A stretch of 62,000 bases of DNA from Branchiostoma floridae (taxonomy: Eukaryota; Chordata; Leptocardii; Amphioxiformes; Branchiostomatidae): contig NC_049980.1 of the NCBI RefSeq assembly GCF_000003815.2, forward strand, positions 11,830,650-11,892,649. The letters run 5' to 3'. The notes under the pieces are model-generated. The model was given only the letters and a program-made list of their open reading frames with translations. It ran no database searches and was not told the DNA's origin. Position 1 is the first letter of the stretch. Every line of letters starts with the position of its first letter. Below are positions 13,146-23,887 of this stretch, piece by piece. A program made the position numbers and the translations under genes.

Positions 13146-13275
13146 ATACGATCACGATAGAGAGCCGTAGCTAGAATAGAACGGATTGTAGACGACTCTC
13201 AATCTAGCGCCTACCTTGGCTTGTCGGGGAGTAGTCGTAGCAAGCTCATATGTGACGTGATTTTTAACGGGTATA
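13146..13275. mobile_element. Family D MITE, second copy
   Basis: ggatacgatcacgatagaga, gccgtagctagaatagaacg, gactctcaatctagcgccta, ccttggcttgtcggggagta match the copy at 15221. Its right end catatgtgacgtgatttt is the mirror of the left end of the other copy. Confidence 0.7.
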
Positions 13276-13770
13276 AGGGCGCCAATATTGCCTGCTCTGT
13301 AGGGATTCAAGTGGTGATTCGTCTTCAAACAAGCAGCATGTATGACAAAAGCCGTTCGAAGTTGCCCTATGTCAATCCATCAGAGTTCTGAGTCACATAT
13401 ACTTCTTTGGGTGTTGTTTTCATCGCAGATTCTTTTTTCGTCACGCACTTTAACGAGGCGTCTTTCCGTCTAGAATGATGCATTTAGTTTCTTTATTTGT
13501 GGCTATGGGCATAAATGTGTTCCTGAAACGCGACGTCGCCCATTACCAGGTCTTCTTGACTCCATTATCCAATTCCCAAGTTGTCCTTCTGAACCTTTTC
13601 ATCGTATTTTCCGTTGGTCACCAGACAGTCATATATTTCTTCTTCGGCATTCTGAGTATTGATGTCGATGGAAATCCTCAGCCCGTCCGTTCATTTAGAT
13701 AGTAGATAGAGAAAACGGGAAATTAGCGCTTTGAGCCAATTTCTCTGTGAAAAATCAGCTTTGTATACAG

Positions 13771-13804
13771 CAAGGACGTTATATGACGTCATATAACGTC
13801 CTTG
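13771..13804. other. Perfect 34-bp palindrome centred on a CRE (TGACGTCA)
   Basis: CAAGGACGTTATATGAC is followed directly by its exact reverse complement, with no spacer. The centre is the full cAMP-response-element consensus TGACGTCA (13784-13791). TTGTATACAG flanks it on both sides as a direct repeat (13761-13770 and 13802-13811). Confidence 0.95.
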
Positions 13805-15009
13805 TATACAGGAAGCACCAAAATGCATTACTGCACGTCACTGAATCATTGACTTGTCTCTATACTGACAAAACTACTCTAAAACACAACTTGAATATTC
13901 TAATATTCATAATACAACTTTTCACGTACAGTAGTACTACCTTTTTCGAATTTATTGCCAGAGAAATTGAGTGTCTCAAGTAGAAAACTAAAACTCTCCT
14001 CACGTAGTCCGTGACTAATCTATCCTGACTCAGCCTTGAGCTGTCACGTATTCACAGCCTTCCCGACCACTCCCACAACCAAGGTCGACGCTGGGTTGAA
14101 AGTAGCGCGGAATTCATCCCATTCTAGCTCCGGCTCTCTCACTCCGGTCGCATTCAAAAAGAGTGTGGCTTTCCATTCTCTGATCTGTCACGATTCTTCG
14201 TCGGTTGCCACAGGCGGCTTTTAAAGACTAGAAGGCAACCAGGCCGATCAACCACCAATCACAGATAACCAGCATACGGCTAACTCCCGCTCTTGGTCTG
14301 GAGAAGTTCGGGAGGCCATGGTTGGCCATGTGTGACGAGGGCTTTAACCTTAAAACGTCGTCTTCATTTGACTCTCGCTGATACACGTGCACTGACATTG
14401 TATATTCTCCATATTGTGAGAATGATTTTTTTTTTTCAAAAATGTATTTTTATTTAAATCATCCGGGAGAACAGGAGGTCAGTTTCAGGCACATAATTTT
14501 AGTTAAAAGTTAACGCCGTCTATGACATCTTTTAAATACAAAGAAAATATGCCCTAATATCGATGTGATATCGAGTGATGCAGATACCTTGCATTATTGC
14601 GCTACTTTCACACAGTAGGCGTTACGGAGACGTCAATAAAATTCGAGAAACATGACTACAATCGGAAACAGCCTCACCAAGCTTATTATTACATAAAATT
14701 GCGCTTGGAGTGATTGTGGTGAATATCAGCGGTACAGGATATTTATTTCCCGGGTCGGGCCATGCGATTTAGACTAATGGTACTACAATTATACGTTGGA
14801 GAATGGTTGGGAATCGTTAAATCTGCGTGGTGAAATTGCCTTCCCGCATGTAAAGGATTTCCATTGGCAATAGACATATGATAGAGTGCTGAGAACAACC
14901 CTTCAAGTTTTTGAAGTGCGCCAGTCCCTGATAATCAGGATTTTACCACTGAAAAACTTCAAAAGTAGGAGGCAGATCCAGATATCATCAAAAGCCGCTT
15001 GACCAGTCC

Positions 15010-15400
15010 TATTGAACTCCTTGTGAATCCTCTTACGATTTTTCTTTGGCGTCAGTCCCATAGCCCCTTTTGGGACCATAAGGGCAGGGCAAGGTATTGG
15101 AATACAGAGCAATCCCTCTCCTTCCACCGCATTTACCTTCTGAACCGAAGTCAGGTACCCGGGTATTTTTTACTCCTTAGTGGAGTGAGGAAAGTCGTGT
15201 AAAGTGCCTCTCCCAACCCAGAAAACACGTCACATACGATCACAATAGAGAGCCGTAGTTAGAATAGAACGATTTCCAGACTACTCTCAATCTAGCGCCT
15301 ACCCTGGCTTGTTGCTCAGGGAGTAGTGGAAAGCCATACTCTTTTTAAATGCGAACAGTTCTGGGTCAACACCCTAACCATTACCCTCACATGACGCCAC
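15010..15400 (-). mobile_element. tRNA-derived SINE split by a MITE
   Basis: On the minus strand, the head lies at 15352-15398 (GTGGCGTCATGTGAGGGTAA, TGGTTAGGGTG). The body and tail lie at about 15010-15215: GAGAGGCACTTTACACGACT, TTCCTCACTCCACTAAGGAG, TACCCGGGTACCTGACTTCG, then GGTGGAAGGAGAGGGATTGC. The intervening 15221-15345 is a separate element. The shadow reading frames here are not genes. Confidence 0.7.
15221..15345. mobile_element. Family D MITE inserted in the SINE
   Basis: About 125 bp starting gaaaacacgtcacatacg and including acaatagagagccgtagtta, gaatagaacga, ctctcaatctagcgcctacc, ctggcttgt. It matches the copy at 13146-13275 at roughly 85%. Consensus termini appear to be CACGTCACATA / TATGTGACGTG, with one end preserved in each copy. 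Confidence 0.7.
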
Positions 15401-16629
15401 AAGGTATAGAATAGAAACTAGAACAACCTCGGTGAAATCTAAACTTATATTCCATTACCTTACTTGGCATTACGGGAGAAAATCTTTCAGAAATATTCGT
15501 TATCAATATTTCATATTCACATTTATCAGTAACCCTTGTTAAGGAAGCAGAGAGACTTTGATATTCATGAATCCAGATACAAGCGCTAGCATGAAAATAG
15601 CACTCATTAGCTTCTGTTCATACATGAACAATGATGGCGGCTTATCTCGCTGTAATTACAGCTCGCGTACATTCGGCACGTTTATCGCGCTCAGGTGGAA
15701 TTGAAACCTTTACGGCGTAGATCTTGCACAAAGCACAAAATTAAGATAAAGTGCCGCCTGATTACTTAAGAAAGACACGTGAGTAGTATACCACGAACGG
15801 CAAGAGAACAGGGAGTTTTCCACTTCTACTAGTGCCTCGCCTAAGCCACCATGTGCTGAAGCGTGATCACGCGTTGCTGTGAACTTCTCCAGGTATGGAA
15901 TATCGGAACGCCTTTTAATATCTTGATAATTCTTTCTACTGCAGTACTTAACACTACACGACAATACTACAGCTATTTGGACTGTCTTTATTTCATCTAA
16001 GTATCTTTATTTCAACTATGACACCTATAAAACATTTAAGAAATACAACAAAAGGACATACCAACATGCATATGTATAAACAAACTGGCTGCAAAATGTA
16101 CCATATATGTTGTGGGTTCTGTAGTAGGTGTCGGATTTCAACAAACGTTTGATGATGCAGTTATTGGAGGAGTGTAATATCTGTTTAAGATGATGTGTGT
16201 TTGCTCAAAAACATGCAATGCCTTGATAATGTAATGGAAACTATTGTAGAAGTCGTGTAGGTACTAGCGAAGTGGTACCGCTGGACTCAGAAAACTACAC
16301 AGTTGGGGAGGCACAGATTTATGTACCCCGAAGTGCCACAACAAATTAAGTATATTGGCGCAGGCCATGTTGAAAGCTCTTCCTCTCTAAAGCATCACAT
16401 ACAACGTTTCAAGGCTCCGACTATACATTTACTGTCACTTGGGGACATTTTGGTTTCCGCTAGGTTCGTGTGACAGCAGACCTGGGACGATGATTGAGAC
16501 GCTAGAAGGTACAGAAGACATGTATGCCAATAAATTCCACCAACGAGAATACATGACATACTGTGCTATGTATCTGTTGGCTCACAAGCGATGTATACAC
16601 TATGGAAAAGGACAAAGTGAATGGCAGAG
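15401..16629. other. Non-coding, nothing recognised
   Basis: Only short frames, none with a domain-like pattern. Confidence 0.45.
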
Positions 16630-16985
16630 GAAAGTAGTTGCGGCAGTGACAGGAAGTGGAGTTCAGAGTTGGTAGAATTAGTCATCTATCAACTGTTATC
16701 TGACCTCTGACAGACGTTCCAATTCACGGCATCAATGATAGAGACTTCGAATTCTGATTCATGGATAGGTATGGTTTTTAGTCTGTGATTTTACAGTTAC
16801 ACACTTGCCATATGCAAATCACGCTCACCGCAGATCTAGAGTGACAGGAAGTCATCCTTTGACACATATCGATCAAACCTTAAATTTGCATAGTTATAAA
16901 CTACAAATAAACAAGACATACAACAAACTCTGAATATTCTACCTGGGTGTGGTCTTCGAACTCTTTTTCGTCACTAGACTGGAGT
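16630..16985 (+). repeat. Diverged long repeat, copy 2
   Basis: Counterpart of the 7100-7470 segment, with gcagtgacaggaagtggagt then tcagagttgg and the later ttcgaactctttttcgtcac. It suggests an old interspersed element of at least 350 bp whose ends I cannot define. Confidence 0.5.
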
Positions 16986-18945
16986 TTTGCAAAGTACGAA
17001 AAAAGGAAACATGCGACAACATGCGAAAAACAGTTTCCATAGGAACCAGTGCAGCAGAATAGCCAGTAGAAACGTCTACAGGAGAGTTCTGGAAATTAGT
17101 TATACGTGCACCATAGGTACATACATGTACGTGTCCTCTCACAAACACTTAAACCAGGGTTTTCCTTGAAGTATAACCCGATGCTTCATGGACGGTACAC
17201 TCTGTTACTTAATCATGGTAATTGTTACACAGCGGGGAAACTTGACTCATGCCGGGAAGCGCAGAGTACAACACGTAACCTATTATCAGATGGGATTGCA
17301 CTAGAATTGTAAGTGCCGATAATTCTAAAAGCCGTGCCGATCCGTGCGTGAATTGCCGCTGCAATTTTTCTCCGCTGTTGAATCATGTCATTAAGTCCAA
17401 CAGTACTGCCTGTGGTGCTGGCTGGTGATTTTCATCGTTACATCTGCCGGGAAACTGCACTCTTCTACTTTGTATGCTGTTGGTTTGAAGTTCGACATAA
17501 CTGTTATTTTTGTCATGCGTGTTATACTCTCTAAAGGACACACAGAAGTGAAAGACAACGGTCATCAACCCATCATTTCAAATCCATAACGTTATATAAC
17601 ATACAAGCTACATTTTAAATTTCAATAGTTTGACAGGTTGCAGAACTAGAATTATTTATTTGTGATCCTTTTCTTAAAACCGATATGTACAGCTTTACTT
17701 ATCACGGATTAGTGATTCAGCTTACTATCCCCTTAAGCGTCCAGTAAAACACATAAACTGCAGGTTTTAAGCCAGAGTCGTATATCTCCTGTCACGGGGA
17801 GGCACCTCCCTGTTCTCAAAGTTGATACTTACATGCAGGCGTGACGAGTTGGAAGTGATTTCGGTGGCACATGGGCCACGTAAACTTTTCATAATCCCTG
17901 AGGGACCACAGTTTAATGTACAACGTTTGAGAAAAGTGTGTGCTTGGTAGATAGAGCGAGTCTGAGCAATATAAAACTAGCAGTAGAATTGCTTTAGTGC
18001 ACATCCCATGACTTCAGTTTACTGGTATAGGATAAAGCAACGAAGCATTAGCCTACTGAAATACTACCTTTGGAAGTTACCAATTTTCAGTACGCCGGGT
18101 GTAGAATTGTCGCAAGGAAGCGGACTTGCTAAGAGTTACTGTTATTGCTCTGGTTCACAATGACATGTTTTTTCTGATTCCATTTGATGTGCATGGACAG
18201 AGAAAAGACTATGTGTGGTTGGCGCCAGAGTCAACACTGTAGCGATTTGTACCGACCAATATTGCTTTGTGCGGACTGAGCAAGTTTCACGGTTGTCGTC
18301 CGGGAAATAATTGCACGCTTTCACCGTGACTTTGCAAGTTGGCAGTGCATTCAGCTATGGCTTTGGTATGAAAGCTTTACTGGAATCCATGTGGGCTAGT
18401 TTTAATGTCGGACTCAAGCGGCAGAGCAGTGTAATAGTGCCCGAATAAAGCGGTATTAATGTGTCACGCCATCACAAATGTCAGTGAACAGTCAGGTGGG
18501 CTACGGATGGAAAGCCATTAAAGCATCACACACGAACATTAGTTTGTGCAACAACAAAAGTACCCACATGACAATGGTTAGGCCTCAGCATGTGAAGCTT
18601 TATGAATGACATCCATCCGCGCATTGATTGTTGCCTAAATTGATATAAAAATAGATACTAGTATTCTGCACCCTTTTTGGAAACTTTGAAAACATGCCGT
18701 GTACTGTGCTGTAGCCTTGAATGTACTTTTAAACGTGGCACCAGTGTGATAGCCTTGAGTGCAGTTATAAAAACGACACATATATGGTAGCATTAAAGTA
18801 GCATTAGTATGGCAGCATTACGTGTAGATTTATATGTGACACTTTTGGGGTACACTAAGAATAAAGGACTTGTTGGCTTAACTTTTTGATGCTCCAAATT
18901 TTGCTACTTGTTTGCGGTCTCTATCATTTGCTGTACTCTTGTATG
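16986..18945. other. Non-coding, nothing recognised
   Basis: Contains a minor tandem (tagcatta three times, about 18788-18820). No gene is supported. Confidence 0.45.
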
Positions 18946-19290
18946 AAGCTAAGGGCACAACCCGCCATACGTGCAAGTACGTGCTGTCTACGCGCCAAAT
19001 CGTGGGCAATCTTTTGGGCTCCGTAAGTGATAAGTACCACCTCCATACAAACTCGTAGGGAATCCGACGGATTTTGGAGCACGCAGACATGCCGTAGAAC
19101 TTAACGTACAGGATAAACTTTGTGTGCCATCGGGGGGGGGATTTGCCCCCCCCCCCCCCCCCCCGTACGTGCTAGTACGGGCGACGCGCCTGCCCTGTAC
19201 AGCCTAAACGTTTTCAGAAATACGTGGCGGACGTGGCTAAAAAAAAACGTGCGGACATATTGCACGTACGGCGGGTTGTGCCCTTAGCTT
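18946..19290. mobile_element. Family G inverted-repeat element with internal G9/C19 tract
   Basis: The 31-bp termini (AAGCTAAGGGCACAACCCG then CCATACGTGCAA on the left) match at 30 of 31 positions with the reverse complement of the right end. The interior contains nine G (19132-19140), ATTTG, then nineteen C (19146-19164), and several GTACGTG words. No frame of note. The target site cannot be decided because the flanks can be read as part of the termini. Confidence 0.8.
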
Positions 19291-19639
19291 TACTTTTGGG
19301 GTTCCCGGAGGATTTCATTCATAAATTTTCTAGCTCTTATCAATCAATCGATCGATCAATCACCCCTGGTTAAGAAGTGTTGATGCATGTCAGCCGTATC
19401 ATTGCGAATCGTATATTGCACACAAACTCACACATATCCATACTGATGGCGTTAAGTTATGAAATATATTCTAGTTTATTTCGTCACCGGATTCTGCAGA
19501 GACCTGTTGTCAAGACCACTGTGCATTACGTAATACGGTCACGTATATAGCGTTTCAGATCACCCGTCGCCGGCATATATCTGTTGCAATATCTTTTGTG
19601 AATCAGCAAAAGCATTTCCTTTGGCAACCAGTCCTTTCT

Positions 19640-19645
19640 TTTATT
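19640..19645 (-). terminator. Candidate poly(A) signal for the LRRC4-like gene
   Basis: AATAAA on the minus strand, about 300 nt beyond the stop codon. A second AATAAA lies at 19475-19480. Either could serve; which one is used cannot be told from sequence. Confidence 0.3.
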
Positions 19646-19945
19646 ACCTCCGGATGCGGTTAAAGTCTGTATCAATATTGCGACGGTAACCACCGATACA
19701 AATCCACCGGCAAGTGCACACTAGTTTTCAAACCATACGTCTAACATGTTATATAACACATCACAACAACGCAAAACACAGTTCTGTACTGGTTTGTCTG
19801 TACATGAAGCTATGCATACGTATAGCAGATGGATACGCATTGTCCAACACAATTAGGAGAACTCTGAGGTACGTATGAGCCTGTAGCAGCGCCTTGCTAC
19901 AGCACTCATTGATACAGTAGATTCTGTGATGACGGGTTAGATTTG

Positions 19946-21772
19946 TCAGACAATAGTTTCTTCTATAGGGAACGCCAAGACGCCACCACCGTTACAAGCT
20001 GAGTACACATCTGGGAGTTCATTTGGTTCGTCTTTTTCGGTTCCTTTCAAGCACGTGGGACCTCGTGCGCATGTCTTTCTGGCCCGGTCCCATCTCTCTC
20101 TAACTATCTTTCTTTTCCTTCGCCACTTAGAGCACTTTTTTGTCAAACAGAACGTTATAAAAACTATTACTCCGAGCGACAAGACTGAGGCGACTGACGC
20201 TATGATGTATTTTCTGTAATAGTTGATGATGCTACCTCTGCTTCCTGACACTGAAGCGTTTTTGACGTTTATCGCTGTTGGCTCGGTCCTCCTGTTGTCT
20301 GAACTGTCTCGTGTGGGAGACGGAAGCGGGATCGATTTTTGGTCACTCTGAAGATCGATGTCGTCCAGTGTGGAGAAGAACTTAGAATCGACGGTACATA
20401 TCCTCGGGTCAAGGCGATCATCTAGCGAGTCCTCTTCGACTGGCATTTCCGTAGCAGAAGCGATTGGGAGAATACTCCCTGTGACGTTCAGTATGGTGTC
20501 CAGTGTGGTAACCCCGGCCTGATTTTTGGCCACACAGCGGTACCTTCCGGCATCGGCCGAGGATGTGTTGGTGATATTCAGCGTGTTGTCGTGTGTCAAC
20601 TTGATTCTGACCCTGAAGGAGCCACGTTTGACTTTGGTGCCATTGGGAGTGATCCAACCGACATTCGCCTCGCGACTGGCCCTACACCGTAACGTGGCAG
20701 TCTGACCAGTGGTCACATTTACACTGACTCTCTGGTCGATTATTTTCGGCGGAAGACACTTCAGTTTGTCGAGGGGGGCTTCACACAGCGAAGTGTATTG
20801 CATGGACACGGGATATGTACACATCCCGCACAAATCTCGTTCCTTCTCTCGGACGTTCTCGCGTGCCCAGCGAGCTAGCCACGTGATCTCGCACGTACAA
20901 TGCCATTGGTTGTCTCTCAAGTTGACCTTGGTGAGGGATGTCATTACAGAAAATAAACCAAACGGTAGGATTTTCAGCGAATTATTGGAAAGATTCAGTT
21001 CCGATAAAGCTGTTAAATCGTCGAAAGAATTCTGTTCAATCTGGGTTAATCTGTTTGAAGACAAAACCAGTATCCTAAGATGCGTAAGTCCCCGGAAGTC
21101 GCTTGCAGTAATGAAGGTTAAGTTGTTTTGAGAAAGATTCAGCTTTTCTAGTCCGTACAGATATTGCATGTAAGGCACAGCCATGAGGTTGGAGCCGACC
21201 ATGTTCAGATTGATCAGTCTGTGTAATCCCGCAAACGTTTTCCTTGAGAGCGCTCTGAGATGCGTAAGCCTCTCCAAGTCAAGAGATCTCAGAAATGGAA
21301 TCGGAGAGAATGCTTCCTTTCCGATGCAGACAATTGGGTTTTTACTCAGCAGAAGAGTTCTCAGATTCCTCAAGCCCGTGAATAGCGATGAGGACACAGA
21401 AGTCAACATATTCGCAGATAGATTTAGCGTCTCAAGCCTCAGGAGTCCTACAAATGTATCATCTGCGATATTCCTTATCTTGTTCGCGCTCAGATCCAAG
21501 GTCTTTAAATCATGTAGCCGCCGGAAGGGGCCCGGGTGGAGCCTTCCTAACAGATTTCCACGTAAGTTGAGGGTGTTTGCACCCACAGGAACCCCGTCAG
21601 GAATGGAGGCGAGGCCGTTGTTGTTACAGGAGACGGTGTGGTCCGGGTTGTTATAGGTCCCGCCACAAGAGCACGACTTTGGACACGGCAGAAGGTCAAC
21701 AGATCGCCACAAGACGGCTAACAACACCACACGTACCGTGCTATACGACTGTAAGGATAGCGTGGACACCAT
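19946..21772 (-). CDS. LRRC4-like: LRRC4/netrin-G-ligand-like LRR-Ig transmembrane adhesion protein, single exon
   Basis: Predicted cell-surface adhesion receptor of 608 residues. Residues 1-29 form a signal peptide. LRRNT cysteines are C30, C34, C36 and C49. About ten LRRs of roughly 24 residues run from 66 to 288. The LRRCT starts at WHCTC (290-294), with C315, C318, C330 and C339. An I-set Ig domain spans about 345-430 (C363, W373, DAGRYRC ending at C413). A Ser/Thr/acidic stalk leads to a transmembrane helix at 523-543, a basic stop-transfer run and a short tail ending ETIV, a class I PDZ ligand. N-glycosylation sequons include N117, N212, N352, N377, N399 and N429. The Ig segment WITPNGT and the following xRVRI match what I know of vertebrate LRRC4/NGL proteins, which share this domain order, are about 640-710 residues long and end in a PDZ ligand. 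The ATG has A at -3 and G at +4, and an in-frame TGA lies at 21800-21802, so the start is firm. Orthology to NGL rather than to another LRR-Ig family is inference. Confidence 0.93.
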   Translation of the reverse strand: MVSTLSLQSYSTVRVVLLAVLWRSVDLLPCPKSCSCGGTYNNPDHTVSCNNNGLASIPDGVPVGANTLNLRGNLLGRLHPGPFRRLHDLKTLDLSANKIRNIADDTFVGLLRLETLNLSANMLTSVSSSLFTGLRNLRTLLLSKNPIVCIGKEAFSPIPFLRSLDLERLTHLRALSRKTFAGLHRLINLNMVGSNLMAVPYMQYLYGLEKLNLSQNNLTFITASDFRGLTHLRILVLSSNRLTQIEQNSFDDLTALSELNLSNNSLKILPFGLFSVMTSLTKVNLRDNQWHCTCEITWLARWARENVREKERDLCGMCTYPVSMQYTSLCEAPLDKLKCLPPKIIDQRVSVNVTTGQTATLRCRASREANVGWITPNGTKVKRGSFRVRIKLTHDNTLNITNTSSADAGRYRCVAKNQAGVTTLDTILNVTGSILPIASATEMPVEEDSLDDRLDPRICTVDSKFFSTLDDIDLQSDQKSIPLPSPTRDSSDNRRTEPTAINVKNASVSGSRGSIINYYRKYIIASVASVLSLGVIVFITFCLTKKCSKWRRKRKIVRERWDRARKTCARGPTCLKGTEKDEPNELPDVYSACNGGGVLAFPIEETIV

Positions 21773-21802
21773 CTTAGAGTTTTGCAGGTAGCGATCAGAT
21801 CA

Positions 21803-23705
21803 TCCAGGTCAGATCTTCATCTAGGCAAAGTTTGTGCATCATCGCATTTTTTGCTAAACGTCTAATGCCAAACACATCACGTGTTTCGTCTTCTATAATC
21901 TAAGTATTCTTCTTCTTAGCTAGAGGACGTCAACAGTTTCACCGAAGTTTATAACGTCAGAACTCCTTCCCGTCTCTTCAGTTTTCCTTGTTTTCATATG
22001 TCCCCCGATGACCGGAGAGTATTTGTCCTTGACGTCGGTACGGGTACGTCCACGTTAATATCAGAACATATTGAGGATTTGGCACGCACCATTTCGGCCC
22101 CTCCCCAGCATATCCATCTTTGTGCCGGGATTTACCAAAGGTTGTCTGTCTCCGATAATGATGGCCTTCACGCCCGGCTGTTTCCTTATCAGTGACAATG
22201 AGCATCTATCTCAGTTCCCCGTCCGTACTCCGGAGCTTGCTGCTACCGCGCAGTCTCCCAGACGCCTTGATAGACCGAGGAGAAGGTAGACGGCCTCGGG
22301 CGGCTGAAACAGCTTTTCTGTAAAGACACGATAAAGTATTGTCAGATTCTTGACGGAAAAATAGCACCTTCAATCTGCCTAGTGTATGCTAGGTGTCAAA
22401 AGGCTAGTTTCATATTCCTTGGGTAATAGTCTCAAACGTTCGCACGTCGTGTCAAAACGAACAAAGTTTCTTGCATCAGTACATATGTAGGAGGATATAT
22501 GTTTAACGTTGAGAATACGAACCCCCCGATGGGCACTAAATTTACTTACAAAAAACACTAGTACTGTTAGTTTCGATCCCCTGGTCAGGAACCAGAAAAA
22601 ATGAAAATAAGAGAAAATGTATACACGCATTTGCCAAGCCATGATTTTTTTGTTTGAATGCATGCACCACAGCTTCGTTAACTATATACCCAACACTTAC
22701 AACAAAACTGATATTGTTTTGAAGCGCGGGTCCAACCTGCACGGCGAGCCCCTGCCAATCTATAGCAAGGCCATAGTATTCTTCCTTAAGCAAAGAGCCT
22801 TGAAACGGGATTTCAAAGTCAATACAAGAAGGATGGAGCGCACGATCAGTAGTGAATCTTTGCTGTTTCTCACGAGCTATTTAACAATAAATGTCACATC
22901 TGGCATCAGGGAGAAAATTGGACCACACTTCATGGAAGGTCAGTGAACTGTAAATAATATGCTGCATTACATGAGAGCCTCTATTGTGGTTACTGAGTAA
23001 ATTGTGGAGCAAAGCAGACCTATCAGTCAGAACAAGGCGACTTTGTGCGAGCCTAAGAACCAAAGACAGACGATGCTGAGTAAATGGACTGGCAGGCTGG
23101 CGATGTTTCTACAGGCTTACCGGCCTTGGTGCTGAAATCACAGTGATTGTGCAAAGGACGTACTCTGGTACTTTGATGGGCATATATCTGACCATATAAG
23201 GGAGAAATGTGAACTGAAGACTTATTTTTGACGAAGTTGTAGACAAGAATATCACCATCACAACATACATGCTATATTTCAGCTTGGAAAATGCAATGGA
23301 AAGTCTGACGTATGGTGCAGAAATATATTGATTCTTTACACTCCGTTTCCTTCAGAGTTTCCTTCATCTTAAAAGACCCCCCCCCCGATGATAACTTAGT
23401 AAAGGTAACTAATGGATCTACTATAAGGGAATGAAGCTAACTAGGAGAGAGTATTCAACAACTCACAATGGCTATTGACATTCCTTTCCTGCTATATACC
23501 TCAACCAAAGCACCATGCATTCCTATTTTCTAAAATGGTTATAAATTAATGTATATTGAGCTACCGGTAACATAGTTAACCCAATTCCAGGTCATTAACT
23601 CGCCGCAGAACAGTTTTCTGGGTCAGATCACCCAGCGGTGCCACATCACAGAGCTAAGTCCACAATCCAATCAACTTCCTGATAGCAGAAACTCATTACT
23701 ACGGT
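21803..23705. other. Upstream flank of the LRRC4-like gene, no supported gene
   Basis: Presumed 5' flank of the receptor gene, which may hold its promoter and non-coding first exon. I see a CACGTG E-box at 21878-21883 but no convincing TATA box, CpG-dense core or coding exon. Open frames here are short and lack recognisable domains. Confidence 0.3.
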
Positions 23706-23887
23706 CCCATTTGTCGTATGGTCGTCGTACGATCACAACCTGAGGCCATTCTTGGGATAGTCGTGCATACATCGTATAAAATTCAAACTGACTTGTTACA
23801 GAAAAGTCTACCTTTGATCTTTGTCGTAAGTTGGTTTTGTCACAGCCTGTTTGAAACCTCTACGGCATCTAGACCGTACGGCGGACT
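23706..23887 (-). mobile_element. Family A MITE relic
   Basis: Has gtcgtcgtacgatcacaacc at the left, cgtgcatacatcgtataaaa, then ggttttgtcacagcctgttt and a diverged right end with gaccgtacggcgg. It shares internal order with the copies at 31190 and 34781. Confidence 0.6.

Noticed and set aside
14903-15202. Short frames on both strands
   Set aside because: They lie within the tRNA-derived SINE tail.
19341-19362. atcaatcaatcgatcgatca simple sequence
   Set aside because: A short low-complexity tract with no sign of function.
20418-21777. Several frames overlapping the LRRC4-like gene on the plus strand and in a second minus frame
   Set aside because: They are shadows of the real coding frame. 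None has domain patterns.
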